Part shown: piece after piece, positions 35,090 to 48,060 of the stretch
How the letters are laid out: the number at the start of each line of letters is the position of its first letter
How positions within the stretch are numbered: the stretch's first letter is position 1
From: Sipunculus nudus
Taxonomy: Eukaryota; Annelida; Sipuncula; Golfingiida; Sipunculidae
Length of the DNA stretch: 64,000 bases
Assembly (NCBI GenBank): GCA_026874595.1
Contig: CM049310.1
Coordinates: forward strand, 46,475,058-46,539,057
Reading direction: 5' to 3'
Made by a program: the position numbers and the translations under genes
Notes under the pieces: model-generated
What the model saw: only the letters and a program-made list of their open reading frames with translations
Told to the model about the DNA's origin: nothing
The model's database searches: none

Positions 35090-38000
35090 TTTTATTGCCT
35101 GGTCAGTCTTTAACATATTTTTGTGTGCCTTTTCCTGTGGACTTTTTGGATAGCTAAGTCAATTGAGCACATCATTTTAATTATTGTCACATCATTTTCA
35201 TTATTGTTTCTTTCCTTATTCAGTTACAATCATTCTGTTCATTCTGTGCATAATATAAGTGATTTTTTTCTTTTTCTCATACATTTTTAACTCTATTCAC
35301 ATTTTTACATGGTTTTTCTCAATGAATATTTAACATCCATGTGCCATATCACTTTATCAACATAACCACAAAATAGTGTTGCCTGGTCAGTCTTGTATCA
35401 TATTCCTTTGGCCCTGTGGCACAAGTTATTCATTGTTGTTTATGTTGTTCATCTGCTTCTCGCATCTTTATCATCATTTGTAAGGCATATTGTCATATGG
35501 GGAAAATTTACAGATGGGCTTAGGGTCTGTGGACCTTGTTATGATTGTCATTTATTATATCATTCATACATTGTCATATTGTTCTAGTGATGGAGTCAAA
35601 TAAAATATTCTGAAAAATCATGAAAATAAAGAAAATTAAATCTTGCCATCAAGTGACATCAACTTGATAAAGATTTAAAATATGCTAACTTCCATGCACC
35701 ATTTTCCAATATTGAAAAAGGATTGTTTAAAATGTTTGAAAAATGTTAGATTTCTAAACTTCATGCAGTCATGTTAAGGCAAGATCTATTTCAAATGTAA
35801 AAGTAGGTCAGTGTGGCCTGTTTTGTTGTGAAAAGAGACAAAAAATACAAGCCAGTGGCATAAATGGTGCATGAAAGGAAACCAGAATGACTCAAAAGCA
35901 GCATTAAAAAGGCAGGACCTCAACAGCAAAATGCTGTTTTGCAGAAAAAGGTGGTTTTTTCTAACTAAAAATCACTATTGGTGATAAACATGGTGATACT
36001 GGTACATAATGCACAAAGCTGCTGAGAAGGAACAAATAGGACCTTATCCTTGCCTGTACATGATCATGAGAGAACAAATATAATCAGATGGCTCTTTGAG
36101 TTTCCATGTCAATGTCATATATGAATATAGATATGTTGGTAGATATGTTGGCTGGAGGAAGAAACATTTTTACTTCTGAGTCGGAGCAGCAATTAATACC
36201 AACTTCCAAAAAACACCTGGTGCATGAACCATTTTGCAATGTTTCTCAATTTGTTCTGAGATCATATTTTATATTGCTGATGTTGGTAATGAATACAGTG
36301 GCCATGGCAAGCCAAAATAGAAAATCAGAGACATCAGTAAGAGATGGATTCAATGATAATCAACTAATAAAATATTTGACATTATTTTAGACTGTTAGTA
36401 TCCAACCTGTATTACCATTTTCATTTCACCAAAAATACCACAATATTATTGCCTGGTCTTTTCTTGTTGCACAGTTTCATTTGCCTGTTGATTTGGTTCT
36501 GTGCAGAAGCATATCATCATTACTGTTATTGTTGTCATCATAATTGTTATTCTCTTTTCTCCTATCATTTCTTTCAAAATTTCATTGTCAGATAAACAAT
36601 CATCATGAATTTATAGGTAAATTTAATCTCATGTTCAACTATTAACAACTAATCATAGTTTAAAATTTACTTGTTTCTTGGTTTCATTATTCCTTTGTTT
36701 GCCTGTTCTTTTTGCCCTGTTAGCATAAGTATGGTATATCATTATTATTGCTCTATTTTCTCATTTTTTCCCGTGGTTCACCATATAGCATCAGTGATAA
36801 TGTCAATTAAGTGTCAACTTGGAGTGACAACTTGAGACAAAATGGAAATATTTCAAATTTCATCAGTTCCTTGCATCATTTCACAAAATTTGGTGAATAT
36901 CAACTATTTAAAATGTTTGAAAAATATTTGATCTTTTAGAATATTTGATGCACATTTGATGAAGTCATGTTATGGCAAGATAACTTTGAAATGTTTGAAA
37001 TGTAAAAGTAGGTCATTGTGACCTCATTTGTGTTGAAAGAGGTTTGCTAGGAAAAGAAGAATCTGAGGCAAAAATAAAAGCCACTGGCAGTAACCAATGT
37101 GCATGAAAAAAAAAACCCCACAAAACATCACCAGAACAGCCTTGTAAAGGCATAACCGAAACATCAAAAAGCTGTTTGCAGAAACAGTTCTAAATCCAAA
37201 TTACTATTGATGAAAAACCTGCAATGCCAAAATAAAGTGCACAAAATTGCCGCTAAGAACAATGCAGACCTGACCTTTGCCTGTCGATGATATGATTCTA
37301 CAAATTTATTCAGATTGCAAGTTGATGTCACAAATGATGCCTGGATGGATAAATAATTTTATCTAGCAGTATTAACAAACTTTCAGGTATAAATGGTGCA
37401 TGAGCTGGGCTAAACTTTGTTCCAGTTTGTTTGTCATTTGTGTATGTCATTTTATTCTTCTTACATATGTTGTCAATGATGTGGCAGTCAAGCCAGTAAA
37501 AAAAGGAGTCTGAGACATTATTGATAAATTAAATTTTTGTAAATGATAGATATTTACATAATCTTCACCATTCATATATTCAACCTTGATTTACAATTTT
37601 AGTGCACAATTTTAACCCAAAACTAGTATTGCCTGGTCAGTTGATTATCCATTGTTTCATTTGCCTCTTCCTTTCTTTTTTGTTTTCAGAAGTAGATTAA
37701 GCATATCGTGATCACTGTTACTGTTGTCATTATTTTTGTCATTCTTCTTCATCTCTATCATCATTACTTTTGTGATGTGAATAATGACGTCAGATAAAAC
37801 AGACATATTCTGAGGAGGCATGAATGGATAGGCAAAAAGATAATCTCATTTTCCTCTTTTTCAACTTAAAATAAATGGATCGATTTACAATTTGGCTTGA
37901 TTCTTGACATCATTATTCCATTGTTTCATTTTGCCCTGTTAGTATAAGAATGGCATATCATTGTGATATTATCTTTTCCTCATTTTTTGGTCATGTTTCA

Positions 38001-38840
38001 CACTTCATTAGTGTCAGTGATCATGTCAAGCAAGTAAGTCTGAAATATCAGTGATAATTTGAGACAATATAGAATTATTTCAAATTTTCTCAGTTCTAGC
38101 TTGCACTTTTTTTCAGAAATTGCACGACTATCAATTTAACTGATTTAAAAATCTGAAAAATATGAGATCTGTACAATTTTCCATGCAGTCATGTTAGGGC
38201 AAGATCTCTTTGAAATGTAAAAGCAGGTCATTGTGACCTCATTTGTGTTAAAAAGGGTTGCTAGAAAGAGAAGATTCTGAGGCAAAATAAAAGCCAATGG
38301 CATTGACTATGGCGCACAAAAAAATCACCAGAACAGCCTTAAAGGGCATGATCTAAACACCAGAAGCTGGTTTTGCAGAAACAGGTGGTGTTCTCTAACT
38401 AGAAAATCACTTTGTGGAAAAACTGTTGATGCTGAAAAATATAAAATGCACAAAATTGCTTCAAAGAACAATGCAAACCTGATCATTGCCTACACATGAT
38501 TCCTGATTCTACAAAATTATTCAGTTGACTCTTTGTTGCCATGTGTACTTCAATGTTTCTATTCATTATTCTCATGTCTTTATTTTTACAATGATGATGT
38601 CAATGATGAATACTGGCTGTGGCAGTCCAATAAAATGGGACAGTCTGAGACATCAGCAATAAATAATGGATAATAATAATTGATAATGATGAACTAACAT
38701 CCTTTCCATAATCTTCCACCATTCATACATTCAGCTATGAATTTACAATTTGATTTCTTCATATTAACCACAAAATAGCATTGCTTGGTCAGTTGTCTGT
38801 ACATTGTTTCATTTCTTGTGAACTCTCATAACTTTGAACC
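35090..38840. repeat. Long-period tandem repeat, unit about 1.2 kb, three worn copies
   Basis: Phrases recur in the same order: ATTGCCTGGTCAGT near 35,095/36,450/37,628/38,780; TTGCAGAAA(A/C)AG with ATCACTATTG near 35,940/37,170/38,370; AATGCACAAA(A/G)(C/T)TGC near 36,010/37,220/38,450; and TCATTTTGCCCTGTTAG-like text near 36,710/37,925. The 94-codon frame at 36,106-36,390 is not open in the other copies, so it is not called. Confidence 0.7.
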
Positions 38841-38989
38841 ACTCAGTATATTTTTATGAAATTTAATATGTGAAAAGTTTCTGGAAAAATCTTGGAAGTG
38901 TTCTGAACTGTTCACTTTGAGCTTCACTTCAAGGTCAAGTTAGCCAGAAAAGAAATTATTTGTGAATGCTGGTCTGGACGGTCTTCCAT

Positions 38990-39445
38990 GGCTTGACTAA
39001 GATGGTCAGTGTAAACCAGTGGTCACCAGTTGTAATGCCCGGTTAGCCAGTGGTCATTAGTTGTAATGCCTGGTTAGCCTGTGGTCACCAGTTAATATGC
39101 TCAGCCTTTGGTCACCAGTTGTAATACCTGGTTAGCGAGTGATCTCAAATTGTGATGCCTGGTTAGCTTGTGTTCATCAGTTGTAATGCTTGCTTAGCTA
39201 GTGGTCACTAATTGTAATGCCAGGTTAGCCAGTGGTCACCAGTTGTAATGCCAGGTTAGCCAGTGGTCACCAGTTGTAATGCCCGGTTAGCAAATGGTCA
39301 CCAGTTGTAATGCCCGGTTAGTGAGTGGTCACCAGTTGTAATGCCCGGTTAGTGAGTGGTCACCAGTTGTAATGCCCAGTTAACAAGTGCTCACTAGTTG
39401 TAATGCCAGTTGGCGAGTTGGTCACCAGTTGTAATGCCCGATAAG
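38990..39445. repeat. 31-bp tandem array, about 14 units
   Basis: Unit: GTAATGCCCGGTTAG, then (C/T)GAGTGGTCACCAGTT. Right-hand units are the most uniform. It abuts the next array with almost no spacer. Confidence 0.85.
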
Positions 39446-42400
39446 CCTTCATTCCAACACTTCTGACTGAGTGGCATTTGTGGTTCAAAGGTTATCCCAT
39501 AATTTTGTGACCATGCATCCCCAAACCCTATATATCTAAACCTGCAGTGTATATTCACTTTTGGAATAAAGAAAAGAACCATAAGAAGGTAGATGCTCCC
39601 AGCACAAAGCATGAGTTATGTATACAAAGTGTTATGTATACAAAGGGTTGTGTTCTTGTTGCAAGATCTATAAGTTGTAGCTTTTCCTGAATGTTTGTAG
39701 CTTCTCCTTGACATCTCTGATGGGCCAGAACCATAGGAAGGTAGATGCTCTAAACACAAAGAATGTGTTATGTATACAAAGTGTTGTTGTTGTTGCTAGA
39801 TCTAGAAGTTGTAGCCTTTTCTGAAGGATTTTAGCTTTTACTGGACATCTCTGATGTGCTGGAACCATAAGGAGGTAGATGCTCCCAACACAAAGCATGA
39901 GTTACGTACACAGTATTATGATCTAGCTGGAACCATAGGAAGGTAGATGCTCCAAACACAAAGCATGAGTTATGTACACAGTATTATGATCTAGCTGGAA
40001 CCATAGGAAGGTAGATGCTCCAAACAAAATGCAGGAATTATGTGTACAAAGTGTTATGTATACAAAGTTTTGTGTTATTGTTGCTAGATCTAGAAAGTGT
40101 AGCTTTTCCTGAAGGATTGAAGCTTTTCCTGAACATCTCTGATTGGCTGGAATCATAGGAAGGTAGATGCTCCCAACACAAAGCATAAGATGTGTATACA
40201 AAGTGCTGTGTTGTTGTAACTAGATCTTGAAGGTGTAGCTTTTCCTGGAGGTTTGTAGCTTCTCCTGGAAATCTCTGATGAGAATGAGTAATGTATACAA
40301 AGTGTTGTGTTGTTGTATACAAAGTGTTGTGTTGTTGTATACAAAGTGTTGTGTTGTTGTTGCTAGATCTAGAAAGTGTAGCTATTTCTGAAGAATTGAA
40401 GCTTTTCCTGAAGGATTGTAGCATCTCCTGGACATCTCTGATTGGCTGGAACCATAAGAAGTTAGATGAGCCCAACACAAAGCATGAGTAATGTATATAA
40501 AGTGTTGTGTTGTTGTTGCTAGATCTAGAAAGTGTAGCTTTTCCTGAAGGATTGAAGCTTTTCCTGAAGGATTGTAGCTTCTCCTGTACATCTCTGATGG
40601 GCTGGAACCATGAGAATTTAGATGTTCCCAACACATTGCATGAGTTATGTATACAAAGTGTTATGTATACAAAGTGTTGTGTTCTTGTTGCAAGATCTAT
40701 AAGTTGTAGCTTTTCCTGAATGTTTGTAGCTTCTCCTTGACATCTCTGATGGGCTGGAACCATAGGAAGGTAGATGCTCTAAACACAAAGCATGTGTTAT
40801 GTATAGAAAGTGTTTATGTTGTTGCTAGATCTAGAAAGTGTAGCTTTACCTGAACATATCTGATGGGCTGGAACCATAAGAAGTTAGATGTTCCCAACAC
40901 AAAGCATGAGTTATGTATACAAAATGTTGTGTTGTTGTTGCTAGATCTAGAAAGTGTAGCTTTTCCTAAAGGATTGTAGCTTTTCCTGGACATCTCTGAT
41001 GGGCTGGAACCATAAAAAGGTAGATGTCCAATACACAAAGCATGAGTTATGTATACAAAGTGCAGTGTTGTTGTTGCTAGATCTAGAAAGTGTAGCTTTT
41101 CCTGAAGGATTGTAGCTCTTTACTAGACCTCCCTGATGGGCTGGAACCATGGGAAGGTAGATGCTCCCAAAACAAAGCAGGAATTATGTGTACCAAGTGT
41201 TATGTATACATATTGTTGTGGTGTTGTTGCTAGATCTAGAAGGTGTAGCTTTTCCATAAGGATTGTAGCTTTTCCTGGACATCTCAGATGGACTGGAACC
41301 ATTAGAAGTTAAGATGTTCCCAACACAAAGCATGAGTTATTTATACAAAGTGTTGTGTTGTTGTTGCTAGATCTAGAAAGTGTTACTTTCGCTGAAGGAT
41401 TGTAGCTTTTCCTGGACATCTGATGGGCTGAAACCATAAGAAGTTGGATGCTCCTTACACGAAGCATAAGTTATGTATACAAAGTGTTATGTATACAAAG
41501 TGTTCTGTTGTTGTTGCTAGATCTAGAAGGTGTAACTTTTCCTGAATGTTTGTAGCTTCTCCTTGACATCTCTGATGGGCTGGAACCATAGGAAGGTAAT
41601 GCCCAAAACACAAAGCATGAGTTAAGTATACAAAGTGTTGTTGTTTTGTTGCTATATACAAAGTGTTGTTATTGATGCTAGATCTAGAAAGTGTAGATTT
41701 TCCTGAAGGATTGAAGCTTTTCCTGGACATCTCTGATGGGCTGGAACCATAGGAAAGTAGATGCTCCCAACACAAAGCATGAGTTGTGTATACAAAGTGC
41801 TGTGTTGTTGTTGTTGCTAGATCTAGAAACTGTAGCTTTTCCGGACAGAATATAGCCTTACCTGGACATCTCTGATGGGCTGGAACCATAAGAAGGTTGG
41901 TGCTCCCAACACAAAGCAGGAATTGTGTACAAAGTGTTATGTATACAAAGTTTTGTGGTGTTGTTGCTAGATCTAGAAAGTGTAGCTTTTCCATAAGAAT
42001 TGTAGCTTTTCCTGAACATCTCTGATGGGCCAGAACCATTAGAAGTTAAGATGTTCCCAACACAAAGCAATGAGTTATGTATACAAAGTGTTGTTGTTGT
42101 TGTTGCTAGATCTAGAAAGTGTAGCTTTTGCTGAAGGATTGAAGATTTTCCTGAATGTTTATAGCTTCTCCTGTATATCTCTGATGGGCTGGAATTATAA
42201 GAATTTAGATGTTCCCAACACAAAGCATGAGTTATGTATACAAAGTGTTATGTATACAAAGTGTTGTGTTGTTGTTGCTAGATCTAGAAAGTGTAGCTTT
42301 TCTGGACAGATTGTAGCTTCTTCTGAACAGCTCTGATGGCCTGGAACCATAAGAAGTTGGAGGCTCCTTACACAAAGCATAAGTTATGTATACAAAGTGT

Positions 42401-43515
42401 TATGTATACAAAGTGTTGTGTTCATGTTGCTAGATCTAGAAAGTGTAGCTTTTCCTGAAGGATTGTAGCTCTTTACTAGACCTGTCTGATGGGCTGGAAC
42501 CATAGGAAGGTAGATGCTCCAAACACAGAGCAGGAATTATGTGTACAAAGTGTTATGTATACAAAGATTTGTGGTGTTGTTGCTAGATCTAGAAAGTGTA
42601 GCTTTTCCATAAGGATTGTAGCTTTCCTTGAACATCTCTGATGGACTGGAACCATAGGAAAGTAGATGCTCCCAACACAAAGCATGAGTTATGTATACAA
42701 AGTCCTGTGTTGTTGTTGTTGCTAGATCTAGAAACTGTAGCTTTTCCGGACAGATTATAGCTTTTCCTGGACATCTCTGATGGGCTGGAACCATAGGAAA
42801 GTAGATGCTCCGAACCTAAAGCATGAGTTATGTATACAAAGTGTTGTTGTTTTGTTACTAGATCAAGAAAGTGTAGCTTTTCTGAACGGATTGTAGCTTC
42901 TCCTGAACATCTCTGATGACCTGGAACCATAAGAAGTTGGAGGCTCCTTACACGAAGCATAAGTTATGTATACAAAGTGTTATGTATACAAAGTGTAGTG
43001 TTCATGTTGCTAGATCTAGAAAGTGTAGCTTTTCCTGAAGTATTGTAGCTCTTTACTAGACTTCTCTGATGGGCCAGAACCATTAGAAGTTAAGATGTTC
43101 CTAACACAAAGCATGAGTAATGTATACAAAGTGTTATGTATACAAAGTGCTGTATTGTTGTTGCTAGATCTAGAAGGTGTAGCTTTTGCTGAAGGATTGA
43201 AGCTTTTCCTGAAGGATTGTAGCTTTTCCTGGACATCTCTGATGGGCTGGAACCATAAAAAGTTAATGTTCCTAACACAAAGCATGAGTAATGTATACAA
43301 AGTATTGTTTTGTTGTATACAAAGTGCTGTGTTGTTGTTGCTAGATCTAGAAGGTGTAGCTTTCCCTTAAGGAGTATAGCTTTTCCTGGACATCTCTAAT
43401 GAGCTGGAACCATAAGAAGGTAGATGCTCCAGAAACAAAGCATGGCTTGTATATACAAAGTTTTGTTGTTTTTGTTTGATCGAGAAAGTGTTGCTTTTCC
43501 TGGACATCAATGATG
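39445..43515. repeat. Tandem array of about 25 units, usual spacing 135-170 bp
   Basis: Units contain TTATGTATACAAAGTGTT, TTGTTGTTGCTAGATCTAGA, AGTGTAGCTTTTCCTGAAGG, GACATCTCTGATGGGCTGG, AACCATA(A/G)GAAGGTAGATG and CTCCCAACACAAAGCATGAG. Parts are duplicated within units, so lengths vary from about 115 to 300 bp. Nearly every unit has the 10-bp palindrome CTAGATCTAG. Several long - strand frames (up to 241 codons at 40,038-40,763) are repeat translations. Confidence 0.9.
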
Positions 43516-43929
43516 TGCTAAATAGGCCTGATCAGATTTTTATTTCTGTTAACAGGCCATATCTGTTTTGAGGGACAACATCAAAGTATGACACTAATAT
43601 TCTAGTGAATAATTACAAAATTTCCTTTAGAATTACTATATTTTTTTTAATAATGATGTTGATGTGAATTTTCCTATATGACTTGTAAAGACTCGCAACA
43701 CCAGATAAAAATGTCTATATAGTCATGTATTCATGGCTCATAGAAGGGAGGTGTGCAGAATTGAATTGTCTTTTAAAACCAATAAATTATAGTTCCTGGT
43801 CTAGATAAGGTCTGACATTATCTTATCTTGCTATACTGGAGAAAGATTAGACATGATCCAAATTAAGACATCCCAAAAATACTCATTCCTTATGATGGTT
43901 CTACACAGAATTCAGAGTGAATCAAGATT
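43516..43929. other. No gene seen
   Basis: Unique AT-rich DNA between the array and the next dispersed element. Confidence 0.5.
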
Positions 43930-46018
43930 TTTAGCTCAGCTGCTGAAATTGATCATGACTAGTTTCATCATTTCCTAAAGACTGGTGGTGGCTTCTGCCA
44001 CAAAGTGGCCAGGGCATATAGTTTTTCCCATGTCCGTCCTTCGTCATTCTGAAATCAAACAACTTGATTTTATTTTTTTTTTTGTTTAATGCCTGCAGAT
44101 ATTGGCCTAAAAAAATGCCTGCAGATATTGGCCTAATTTTTTGTGTGTGGGCAGATAATAACCAGTTACAGATCGAGTTCGCGTTTCGTCTGGGTTGACC
44201 TACTTTTGGTTGTTTTACGGCTCCTAAACATAGAAAATTTCATTAAAAAATAGAAATTTTCATGACAGTTACACATGTACAGACTTTTTTACAATGCCTG
44301 CAGATATTGGACAGTTTTTTTGGTGTGTGGGCAGATAATGACCAGTAACAGAACAAGTTCGTGTTTCGTCCCGGTTGACCTACTTTTGAGTGTTTGACAG
44401 CACCCTAACATAGAAAATTTCATGAAAAATATAAACTTTCATGACAAATGTACATGTGCAGCCTTTTTTCACCCTCAGCCCATAGACTGACAGCTTGGGT
44501 GTCGTCACCCAAGCTGTCAATCTGGCATCGCTCAGTCCAGCATCCATTAACTTTTTCCTTGTGAGCAGGATATCTTTTTATCTCTCTATTCTCTTAGAAG
44601 CTGATTTCTCAGGAACCATTGTGTGGATTTTCACAAAACTTACTATGGTCATTGGGACGGATGGTCTGTACGTGCTGCACAATTTTAGTGGCGCCACATA
44701 CAATTTCTGATTTTTTAATGAATTTTTATCTGATTTTTCAATTTTGGCCTTTTGTGCAGGATATCTCTAAAGGTATTCAACACAGGAACTTCATTTCTTC
44801 GATGCTATTGCATATTTACAAAATCTTTGTCAAGTTCAAAGATGGGTGATCTTGACCTACTTTTCAAGGTCATAGCTTAGAATAGAAAAAACTTGGCTTA
44901 TTTTTTCAGGAAGCATTTGGTGGATTGTTATGAAAGATGGTACATACTTCTCCAATTTAAATTTATAACATATTATCAGCTTTTGCTAATATTTTAGTTT
45001 CGCAGTGCAGTGCTTACAGATTCTGGCCTATTTTTAGTCTGTTGGCGCATAATGACCACTTACAAAACAAGTTCACCTTTTGTCCCAGTTGACCTATTTT
45101 TGACCATATGACAGATCCTGAACATAGAAAATTTCATGAAAAATAGAAATTTTTATGATAAATGCACATGCATGGACTTTTTTTTTCACAATGCCTGCAG
45201 ATACTGGCCTGATTTTTTATGTGTTACAGATCGAGTTTGCATTTTGTCCTGGTTGATCTACTTTTGACCATATGACAACTCCTAAACTTGAAAAATTTAA
45301 CCAAATTTAACAAATATTTCTAATTTGCTCCAGGCGGGGGCATTCATGTCTTTCCAACACATCTAGTTTGTGCATTTTTTCCCCTTTATTTTGAGACTGC
45401 CAAATACCGTTATAATATCAATCCTCAATTTCGGTTTCATTCATTGTTCGGAACCTTGTTTGTCTGCAACCACCCCCCCCCCCCCCCACACCTTTCCACC
45501 CTAAACCAGGTTAGACATTGAAGTTGTCCACATATCTCAAGTAAGGCTATATCAATTGTTTTTTTAAATAATTTTTTTGAAAGCTGTTTCTCTTGAGGAA
45601 GAATAGTGGGGAAAACTAAGATCATCTTAGGGGTATTGTGCCATAAATACCCACATCACTGATAAATGAGAATAGTTAAACTAAAAAAATAATTAGAAAA
45701 TTTGTTTTATTTTGTGCACATGCATTGTAGTATAAAGCCCATGGCATTCATATTGGGGTCATGACCTTCAATATTATTGGCGTTAATCTTGAATAATTCC
45801 ATATTTGTTGAAAGACTGATGAAACATTACATTTCTCAAAAAGGGTGGATTGATTTTTATGAAAATCAGAATGGTTTAAGTTCAAGGATCACAAGTTTTC
45901 AGATACTTATGTCACAGGTGCAAGGGTCAAGGTCACTGGATCCACATTTTAAAAAAGCTCATAAGAATATCTTTATAGATCAATACAGCTGAGTGTCAAG
46001 ACCCAAGGGTCCCTAGTT
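43930..46018 (+). mobile_element. Mollusc dispersed element with a 190-bp tandem core
   Basis: It opens TTTTTAGCTCAGCTG at 43,928-43,942 and closes CAGCTGAGTGTCAAGACCCA...TCCCTAGTT near 46,018. Inside, a unit of about 190 bp (ATGCCTGCAGATATTGGCCT, GGGCAGATAAT, CAAGTTCG, GGTTGACCTACTTTTG, CATAGAAAATTTCAT) occurs near 44,090, 44,295, 45,005 and 45,190. A poly-C run lies at about 45,473-45,487. A central tandem core between such ends recalls mollusc pearl/Helentron-type elements, but no such ends were proved. Confidence 0.5.
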
Positions 46019-46395
46019 TTCTTGAACGAGTAATTATTTTTTCATTCAAGATTCCTCCAGGCTTTGACCCATATGTGCTGGAGTACAAATCATGACCTTA
46101 AATTTATTTGCTTTGGCTTTAAGTAGTTGGTGTGGCAGATTCCAGACATGGTCCAAATAAAGACATCCCAAATAAGTATTTCTTATAATACATCATAAAT
46201 GTAGAAACTGTTCTACAGAATAGTTATCAAGAGTATTTTCTTGAATTAGTAATAATTCTCATTCAAATAAATTCCACCAGACTTTGGACTAATTTGCTTG
46301 AGTACACTCAAATTGACCTACATTTATTTACTATATGGCCTTAAGTAGTTGGTCAGATTCAGCTGAGTTTCATGGCCAGTGGGCCACTTGTAACT
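46019..46395 (+). repeat. Dispersed-element fragment with 3' terminus
   Basis: Sequence similar to 45,720-46,018 ends in TTCAGCTGAGTTTCATGGCC...GGGCCACTTGT near 46,390. ATTC(A/C)(A/T)...CCACCAGACTTTG echoes the preceding ATTCCTCCAGGCTTTGACC, so it looks like a second tail. Confidence 0.5.
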
Positions 46396-47140
46396 ATAAA
46401 CAAGAGTGTGTAGAGATAAAGAAATCTTGGAAAATTAAACACCATATATTATGTTTGCAGGATTGTGCTTTCATAATCATTTTATAGTAGTAGGAAAATT
46501 GTTTACTGGAAACCACATGGATGACTTTAAATTTTTTTCCCAGTCAGCTGAGCTTGTGATGTGAAGTATTTACTTAATAAAACTCCAGTTAACATTATCA
46601 GGCCATCCTCTAGGTTTCTCCCCACTGTACAGAGTCCTGGAGTGGTGGGGATTGAACGCGGATACCAGGTACCATCGCATAGCAACATTTACCCCTGCAA
46701 AAAAGTGTTATATAAGAAAATGTTGAAGAGCGCAGACAATCAGCTAAAACATAAAAACTTTCCATTTGAAAATATATGGTTTAAATATTCATGGAAAAAT
46801 GACCTCATTGTAAAGTGGTAAGAATGTCTACAAAGAAAAAAGTCCAAAGATGGTAAAATGTAGAAAGTGTTTATCAGAAAAAATAATGTACATGAAACAA
46901 AATGTCTTCTTTGTGCAAGATCAGAAAAAAATTATCCATTTTGTATTCTTTTTCTGTTTACTTTAATCAAAATTTGCATTTTCTTCTGTCATTTTATCAT
47001 TTAAACTTTATATCCTGTATCATTGTGTAAAATGTTGCCTTATTTTGTAACTTAATGGTATAGGCCTAGTGGCAGTTCTGTTCGGTCACATGGGCCTGAA
47101 GCATTTTATCCATAAATATGGTTATAATGGTATTTTCTTC
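46373..47140. repeat. Segment duplicated at 62,866-64,000 (direct)
   Basis: The two segments share, in order: CATGGCC(A)...GGGCCACTTG, GAAATCTTGGAAAATTAAA, TTTGCAGGATT(G/C)TGCTTTCA, GGAAAATTGTT, TCCCAGTCAGCTGAGCTTGT, the E1-like exon, GTTTAAATATTCATGGAAAA, AAAATGTCTTCTTTGTGCAA and GAAGCA(T/G)TTTATCCAT. The right-hand copy also carries an insertion of roughly 370 bp. Confidence 0.85.
46574..46694 (-). pseudogene. E1-like exon of the inverted paralogue, copy 1
   Basis: On the - strand TTTTTTGCAG precedes 46,694, and the exon reads MRWYLVSAFNPHHSRTLYSG, then KPRGWPDNVNWS, before a donor-like TTAA|GTAAAT at 46,573. Against E1 it lacks about nine bases near its end, and the last codon phase no longer matches (phase 2 instead of 1). 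It may therefore be dead, or use a slightly different junction. Identity to E1 is high in the RYLVSAFNP and RGWPD patches. Confidence 0.6.
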
Positions 47141-47219
47141 TATGAACAGTCTTGGTTTCTGTCCTGTATCTTTTTTTTATTTAAAATAATTATTACTGGT
47201 GGCTTACTTATGATGAATA

Positions 47220-48060
47220 ACTAGATTGTCAATCCCTCTTGCTCTATGGTTTTCTGAGAGGTCTGAAAATACACATGAAAAAAAACTAAGTGAAGCAAAT
47301 ATGAAGGAAAGTCCAAGGTTATGCCTGTAGTTAATATTAATCTAAACATCAGTGAACTATTTCTCCCTGCGGTAAACTGTCCTGGAATAACAATGATTGC
47401 ACATGGAAACCAGACGCCTTCACACATCGTCAATATTTACACCATGAATGGCCACATTATCTACCCCCCTTGCCTTGTGGTGGTTGCTGATGTCTGAAAA
47501 TACACATGACAAAAAATTAGTGAAGCAAATATGAAGGATAGTCCAAGATTATGCCTGTAGTTAATATTAATATGAACATCAAAGTTAACTTTTTCTCCCC
47601 GCAGTAAACCAACCGTGAATAACAATAATTCACATGGAAAGCAGACACCCTCACATGTCATCAACATTAAAATCATGAATGGCCATGCATATTCTCCACC
47701 CCCCTTTCCTTGCGGTTGTCCTTGATGTCTGAAAAAACACATGACAGAATATTAAGTGAAACAAATATGAAGGAAAGTCCAAGATTATGCCTGTAGTTAA
47801 TATTTATGTAAACATCCAAGTTAACTATTTCTGCCTGCAGTAAACTGTCCTGGAATAAAAATGATTGCACATGGAAATCAGACACCTTCACACATCGTCA
47901 ATATTTACTTACCATGAATGGCCACATTCTCCCACCTGTGCTTGTGGTTATCCTTAATGTCTGAAAATAGTCGTCACAAAAAATTAAGTGAAGCAAATAT
48001 GAAGGAAAGTCCTAGATTATGCCTGTAGCTATAATATTGATACATCATCAAAGTCACCCA
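47220..48060. repeat. Tandem array, unit about 233 bp, 3.6 units
   Basis: GAAGCAAATATGAAGGA(A/T)AG recurs near 47,292, 47,521, 47,759 and 47,994, each followed by ATTATGCCTGTAGTTAATAT and, later in the unit, GTAAAC...GAATAA, CACATGGAAA(C/T)CAGAC and ATGAATGGCCA. The - strand frames in it are repeat translations. Confidence 0.85.

Noticed and set aside
36106-36390. 94-codon frame
   Set aside because: Not open in the other copies of the 1.2-kb repeat.
38990-39445. CRISPR-like 31-bp repeat
   Set aside because: A plain tandem repeat without spacers.
40038-40763. 241-codon - strand frame
   Set aside because: It is a translation of the 150-bp array; the same text recurs in shifted frames in other units and unit lengths are not multiples of three.
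41455-42223. 194- and 121-codon - strand frames
   Set aside because: Same array; overlapping frames with the same repeat-derived text.
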